Position numbers and translations under genes: made by a program. The notes beneath the pieces were generated by a model that was given only the letters and a program-made list of their open reading frames with translations, was not told where the DNA came from and searched no databases. Below, piece by piece: positions 60,213 through 64,000 of a DNA stretch of 64,000 bases. The stretch comes from Fischerella sp. PCC 9431. Its GTDB lineage: Bacteria > Cyanobacteriota > Cyanobacteriia > Cyanobacteriales > Nostocaceae. Numbering within the stretch: the stretch's first letter is position 1; each line of letters starts with the position of its first letter. The stretch lies in contig NZ_KE650771.1 in assembly GCF_000447295.1 (NCBI RefSeq), positions 6,065,622-6,129,621 of the forward strand, read 5' to 3'.

Positions 60213-62546
60213 ATGGGTAAGTTAGTAGTTCTGAAATTTGCAGATGGTAGCTTTGAGCAAGGATTTGCCGTTACCTTACAAATTGGCGAAGAAGGTGAGT
60301 TACCTTCTTCAGAAATTGCGGGTAGGTTGCCAGCAGCAACAGAATTATTACAGAAATATAAAGAGTGGCAGTCTAGTTATTCAAGATTAGGCAGTCGTTA
60401 TCGTTTGTCTGCCCAGAAGGTGCAAGTAACAAATGTATCAATTCTCAAAGATTGTGACAAAACTGCTCATGTATTGCGATCGCATCTTAATTCCTGGCTA
60501 CTAGCTGCGGAATTTCGTCCGGTGCGTGAGAAATGGCTAGAAAGATTATTGCCTACAGATATAGTAAGAGTCATTTTACAAACAGAAAATCATGATTTGC
60601 AGCGTTTACCCTGGCATCTTTGGGACGTGCTAGAACGCTACCCCAAGGCGGAAATTGCCATAGCACCTCCAAGATACGAGCGTATTGCTGTTAAGAGAAC
60701 TCATAATAAAAAAGTAAATATCTTAGCAATTATTGGTAATAGTCAAGGAATTGATACTCAAGCAGATACGGCTTTACTCCAAGCATTACCCGCAGCTGAA
60801 GTCAGCTTTTTAGTCGAACCACAGCGCAAGGAATTAAATGATTATCTGTGGCAAAAAAACTGGGATATTCTCTTTTTTGCTGGACATAGTTCTAGCCAAG
60901 GAAATAATTGTATCGGCAAGATTTTTTTAAATCAAACTGATAGTCTCACAATTGACGAATTAAAATATGGCTTAAAAAAATCCGTGGAACGGGGTTTACA
61001 ATTGGCAATTTTCAACTCCTGTGATGGCTTAGGATTAGGAGAAAAATTAGCCGATTTGCACATTCCTCAGATGATAGTGATGCGCGAACCTGTTCCAGAT
61101 TTAGTCGCCCAAGAATTTTTAAAGGGTTTTCTGGATAGTTTTGCTGGTGGTGAACCTTTATACTTAGCAGTGCGAGAGGCACGAGAACGATTACAAGGAT
61201 TAGAAGATAAATTTCCTTGTGCGACTTGGCTACCAGTAATTTGTCAAAATCTCGCAGAATCACCGCTCACTTGGCAAGAGTTCACAGGCTGGATGACTCC
61301 AAGCAAGCCTGTCAAACGAACTAATAACTTTTCTCGCTTTTTACGTATAATTACTTGCTTTTTAATAAATACTGTATTAATAACAGCAATTCCTACTGGC
61401 TTAAAATTTTTGGAAGTCCTGCAAAATTGGGATTTACAAGCCTATGATTTGATGATGCGATCGCGTTCAGTTCTCATCAATGAAAACCCCGATCCACGCC
61501 TGTTATTAGTAACCGTTGGTGATGCTGATATTGCGGCACAACGTCGCAGAGGTGAATCTTTGAAAGGCACATCTGTGTCTGATCAAACCCTCAATAAAGT
61601 TTTAGAAAAACTTCAACAACATCAACCGCGAGCGATCGGTCTAGATATTTACCGTGATTTTCCAGCAGAGTCAGCCAATTTAATTAAAAATCTCCAACAA
61701 ACTAATAACTTAATTGGAGTCTGCAAAGGCAGCGATGCAACAATCAATACTAATGGCATTGAACCACCACCAGAATTTCCCCAACATCGCTTAGGTTTTA
61801 GTGATTTCATTCATGATCCAGATGGGGTGGTGCGTCGTCATTTGCTGTATATGAACCCAGAAGCAACCTCACCTTGTCCTGCTTCCTATTCTCTGAGCTT
61901 ACAACTCGCACTGCGCTATTTAGAGGCTGAAGGAATTAAACCAAAGTTGACTCCGAGAGGTGATTTTCAAATTGGTGATGTTAGTTTCCGACTTTTAAAA
62001 CCACGAACAGGCGGTTATCAAGGAATAGATACTAATGGTGGTCAAATTTTACTCAACTATCGTTCCTCAAAGCAAATTGCCGAACAAGTAACATTGACAC
62101 AACTATTATCTTCTCCAATTAACCCCAACGCAATTAAAAACAAAATAGTTTTGATTGGTGTAACTGCTAAAGGTGATTTTCCAGATTATTGGGCTACACC
62201 CTACAGTACTGAGTTAGACCAACAAATGCCAGGAGTATTAGTACAAGCTCACATGGTCAGTCAAATTCTCAGCGCTGTTCTAGACCGACGTCCACTCCTG
62301 CGATCATGGAATCCTTTTGCTGAAGTGATGTGGATTTGGGTTTGGTCAGTAGCAGGAGGATTAATAGCTTGGCAAATGCGTCACTCTTTGACACGCTTGC
62401 TCATTTTTGTCGTAGTTGGCTTGGGAATTCTTTATATTTTCTGCTTTGGTTTATTTATCCAAGGTTACTGGGTTCCTTTTGTACCATCAGCTTTAGCACT
62501 CATAGGAACAGCTGGTCTAACAGCAATTAATCAAGAACAAAAATGA
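60213..62546 (+). CDS. CHAT-CHASE2 transmembrane sensor protease
   Basis: A 777-residue membrane protein. Residues 1-130 are a leading domain of unknown type. Residues 150-355 are a CHAT protease domain with catalytic His225 (LFFAGHSSS) and Cys270 (IFNSCDGLGLG). One membrane helix (about 370-392) leads to a CHASE2 sensor domain (residues 395-690: DLQAYDLMMRSRSVL, LLLVTVGDADIAAQ, RAIGLDIYRDFP, GFSDFIHDPDGVVRRHLL, VLIGVTAKGDFPDYWATPY). Three membrane helices close the protein. The topology puts CHASE2 outside and CHAT inside, so an outside signal could switch a cytoplasmic caspase-like protease. Partners DUF1822 and DUF928 flank it. Confidence 0.93.
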   Translation: MGKLVVLKFADGSFEQGFAVTLQIGEEGELPSSEIAGRLPAATELLQKYKEWQSSYSRLGSRYRLSAQKVQVTNVSILKDCDKTAHVLRSHLNSWLLAAEFRPVREKWLERLLPTDIVRVILQTENHDLQRLPWHLWDVLERYPKAEIAIAPPRYERIAVKRTHNKKVNILAIIGNSQGIDTQADTALLQALPAAEVSFLVEPQRKELNDYLWQKNWDILFFAGHSSSQGNNCIGKIFLNQTDSLTIDELKYGLKKSVERGLQLAIFNSCDGLGLGEKLADLHIPQMIVMREPVPDLVAQEFLKGFLDSFAGGEPLYLAVREARERLQGLEDKFPCATWLPVICQNLAESPLTWQEFTGWMTPSKPVKRTNNFSRFLRIITCFLINTVLITAIPTGLKFLEVLQNWDLQAYDLMMRSRSVLINENPDPRLLLVTVGDADIAAQRRRGESLKGTSVSDQTLNKVLEKLQQHQPRAIGLDIYRDFPAESANLIKNLQQTNNLIGVCKGSDATINTNGIEPPPEFPQHRLGFSDFIHDPDGVVRRHLLYMNPEATSPCPASYSLSLQLALRYLEAEGIKPKLTPRGDFQIGDVSFRLLKPRTGGYQGIDTNGGQILLNYRSSKQIAEQVTLTQLLSSPINPNAIKNKIVLIGVTAKGDFPDYWATPYSTELDQQMPGVLVQAHMVSQILSAVLDRRPLLRSWNPFAEVMWIWVWSVAGGLIAWQMRHSLTRLLIFVVVGLGILYIFCFGLFIQGYWVPFVPSALALIGTAGLTAINQEQK

Positions 62547-62562
62547 GTTGTTGGTCATGAAT

Positions 62563-62608
62563 CAGTTACCAGTTACCAGTTACCAGTTACCAGTTACCAG
62601 TTACCAGT
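62563..62608. repeat. Heptamer repeat (CAGTTAC)
   Basis: Six to seven units of CAGTTAC in the gap between the CHAT-CHASE2 and DUF928 genes. Confidence 0.9.
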
Positions 62609-62654
62609 TTAATTTGATAACTGATAAGTCTCCCCGTTCCCTATTCCCCAAATT

Positions 62655-63458
62655 ATGAAATTAAATTTAGATCCAATTAAACTTGTTTTGGTGTTAACTC
62701 TCAGTAGCACCAGCTTATTGAGTAGCTTTTCGTTGGTTGTCGCGCAGTCAAAGCCCACTCAAACTTCACAACCAACTTCACCTCAGCCTCCTAAGAGCGA
62801 AACTCCCAAGGTGGATTTACCTACTTTACCACCCGGTCCTCCTCCTGGAGGTCGGCGCTATGGTGGAGCCAGAAGAGGTAGTTGTCCAGATGTTAAAACA
62901 CCTCTAACTGCTTTGGTTCCTTCGACAGAACAGCCGCCATCGGTAACAAATGTTTGGGGATTCACAACAGAAGAACATCCTCAGCTATGGTTTTATCTGC
63001 CGTACACTAAGAGTTCTGGTTATCCAGCTGAGTTTGTCTTGCTTGACGATGAAACCAAAGATTCAGTTTATAAAACTGCGATCGCTCTACCGTCAAAAGC
63101 AGGTATTATCAAAGTCTCCATACCCGAAAACGTTCCATCACTGCAAGTAGGTAAACAGTATCGTTGGTTTTTCAACGTTTATTGTGACTTACAAAAGCAA
63201 TCAACTCCTATTTATGTAGAAGGAGTAATTAACCGTAAAAATCCTAATCAAAACTTAGTCAAGCAGTTACAAAAAGCACAGCCTGTCCAAAAAGTAAATA
63301 TTTATGCCAACAATGGCTTTTGGTACGATGCGCTCACCACACTAGGAGAACTGCGCCAAACAAATCCCCAAAATCATACACTCCAAACACAATGGAGAGA
63401 TTTATTAGCTGCTATTGGCTTAGGTGAATTAGCAATTCAACCATTGGTGCAACCTTAA
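62655..63458 (+). CDS. DUF928 family protein, exported
   Basis: A 267-residue protein. A signal peptide (LVLTLSSTSLLSSFSLVVAQ) ends near residue 31. A Pro/Thr-rich linker (LPTLPPGPPPGGRRYGGARRGSC) precedes the DUF928 domain: CPDVKTPLTALVPSTEQPPS, TNVWGFTTEEHPQLWFYLPYT, AEFVLLDDETKDSVYKTAI, IIKVSIPENVPSLQVGKQYRWFFNVYCD. The end is helical and TPR-like (NNGFWYDALTTLGELRQTNPQN). It is predicted periplasmic. The function is unknown; the gene is commonly next to CHAT/CHASE2 genes, so it may be the extracytoplasmic partner of CHASE2 or a substrate. Confidence 0.9.
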   Translation: MKLNLDPIKLVLVLTLSSTSLLSSFSLVVAQSKPTQTSQPTSPQPPKSETPKVDLPTLPPGPPPGGRRYGGARRGSCPDVKTPLTALVPSTEQPPSVTNVWGFTTEEHPQLWFYLPYTKSSGYPAEFVLLDDETKDSVYKTAIALPSKAGIIKVSIPENVPSLQVGKQYRWFFNVYCDLQKQSTPIYVEGVINRKNPNQNLVKQLQKAQPVQKVNIYANNGFWYDALTTLGELRQTNPQNHTLQTQWRDLLAAIGLGELAIQPLVQP

Positions 63459-63600
63459 ATTGGGGATCGGGGATTGGGGATCGGGGATCAGGGATTGGGA
63501 AGAGACAAGGTAGAGCTGAGAGTGGAAAACGGGGTGAACAAATAAAAAATATTCGACCTGTCCCCAATCCCCAATCCCCGATCCCCGATCCCCAATCCCC
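63459..63600. repeat. Inverted pair of G-rich and C-rich heptamer arrays
   Basis: GGGGATCGGGGATTGGGGATC units at 63462-63500 and complementary CCCCAATCCCCAATCCCCGA units at 63562-63600. Together they make a 38-bp-scale inverted repeat after the DUF928 stop that could act as a terminator. The short minus-strand frame across it is not a gene. Confidence 0.9.
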
Positions 63601-63674
63601 ACACTCCTCTTCCCCTAGATGCTTGAACATAAAACTAAATTTGGTTTAGGTTTTTAGACAATCTTTAACCAATT

Positions 63675-64000
63675 GTGTTTATTGTGGATGCGTCTATTTT
63701 GATCAAAACTTTTGTTGCTGTTTTTGTACTTGCTGATGCGATCGGTAATATACCAATTGTTTTAGTTCTCACTAAAGGTATGGAACCAGAACAAAGAAAC
63801 AAAGTGATAGATAAAGCTATTTTGGTAGCAATAGCAGTACTTTTGCTCTTTGCTTTTAGTGGACAATTTCTTTTGAGTTATTTGGACATCAGCATGGGAT
63901 CATTAAGAGTCGCTGGAGGATTATTACTATTATTAATTTCTTTACAAATGCTCCAAGGCGACTTAGATACTCCAGTGATCGATAAAGACCGCGATGTAGC
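63675..64000 (+). CDS. MarC family membrane protein (partial, cut by window end)
   Basis: The N-terminal 108 residues only. Sequence reads VDASILIKTFVAVFVLADAI, then GNIPIVLVLTKGMEPEQRNK, a helix (AILVAIAVLLLFAFSGQFLL) and the family motif SYLDISMGSLRVAGGLLLLLISLQML. MarC proteins are inner-membrane proteins of unknown transport function (once linked to multiple antibiotic resistance). Start is GTG 63675 or GTG 63684; no ATG is available in frame before the first helix, and a stop at 63666 bounds it. The gene continues past 64000. Confidence 0.85.
   Translation, partial: MFIVDASILIKTFVAVFVLADAIGNIPIVLVLTKGMEPEQRNKVIDKAILVAIAVLLLFAFSGQFLLSYLDISMGSLRVAGGLLLLLISLQMLQGDLDTPVIDKDRDV

Overview
The window looks like chromosomal DNA of a filamentous, probably heterocyst-forming cyanobacterium (order Nostocales). 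Reasons: very frequent HIP1 octamers (GCGATCGC), many heptameric tandem repeats in intergenic DNA (GGGGATT, TTTGGAT, CAGTTAC types), protein families that are largely cyanobacterial (DUF1822, DUF928, DUF1823, DUF1995, DUF6745, a LabA-like NYN protein), and a dense set of signalling proteins. Coding density is moderate. Intergenic DNA is rich in palindromic and satellite-like repeats. No rRNA, CRISPR array or intact insertion sequence was found. There is one tRNA (Ser, GGA).

Layout. 0-2.7 kb: a four-gene set (V4R-like protein, roadblock/LC7, MglA/CvnD-type GTPase, DUF4388/PATAN) that looks like a small GTPase switch. 2.7-9.6 kb: DUF6745, GFA, DUF4870, GAF and a GMC oxidoreductase. 10.1-14.0 kb: a defence-like island with a Panacea-domain antitoxin overlapping a RelE-like toxin, a DUF433/DUF5615 pair, an orphan Phd-type antitoxin, and a 514-residue Abi/UG-type reverse transcriptase with a helical C-terminal half. 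14.1-26.9 kb: alaS, a copper-chaperone-like protein, GGDEF, an M41-type protease lacking AAA, VOC, ylqF, a Ser/Thr kinase, a VanZ-LamG fusion and an FHA-GAF-adenylate cyclase. 28.0-31.2 kb: succinate-semialdehyde dehydrogenase next to an acetolactate-synthase-like TPP enzyme, the pair that closes the TCA cycle in cyanobacteria. 31.3-46.5 kb: mostly housekeeping and accessory genes (DUF3891, orphan sugar-ABC permease, secreted nuclease, ferredoxin, tRNA-Ser, FAD monooxygenase, cysteine desulfurase, an EF-hand-containing PLD lipoprotein, LabA-like, an OmpR/histidine-kinase pair). 46.9-49.0 kb: a fatty-acid-hydroxylase-like protein, an IS4-type transposase remnant and two tandem-duplicated double-glycine leader peptides with divergent Gly/Cys- and Gly/His-rich cores. 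49.3-63.5 kb: DUF6544, an MscS channel, a TPR-CHAT protein, a six-PAS hybrid histidine kinase, DUF1822, a CHAT-CHASE2 transmembrane protein and DUF928. The window ends inside a marC-like gene.

The best candidates for something undescribed are: (1) the reverse transcriptase and its toxin-antitoxin neighbours; (2) the duplicated leader peptides with unlike cores and no processing genes nearby; (3) the CHAT/CHASE2/DUF1822/DUF928 group, which pairs an extracytoplasmic sensor with caspase-like proteases; (4) a family of dispersed composite palindromes whose hairpin stems change sequence between copies while staying paired. All functional statements are inferred by recognising motifs in the sequence. 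No database search was run.
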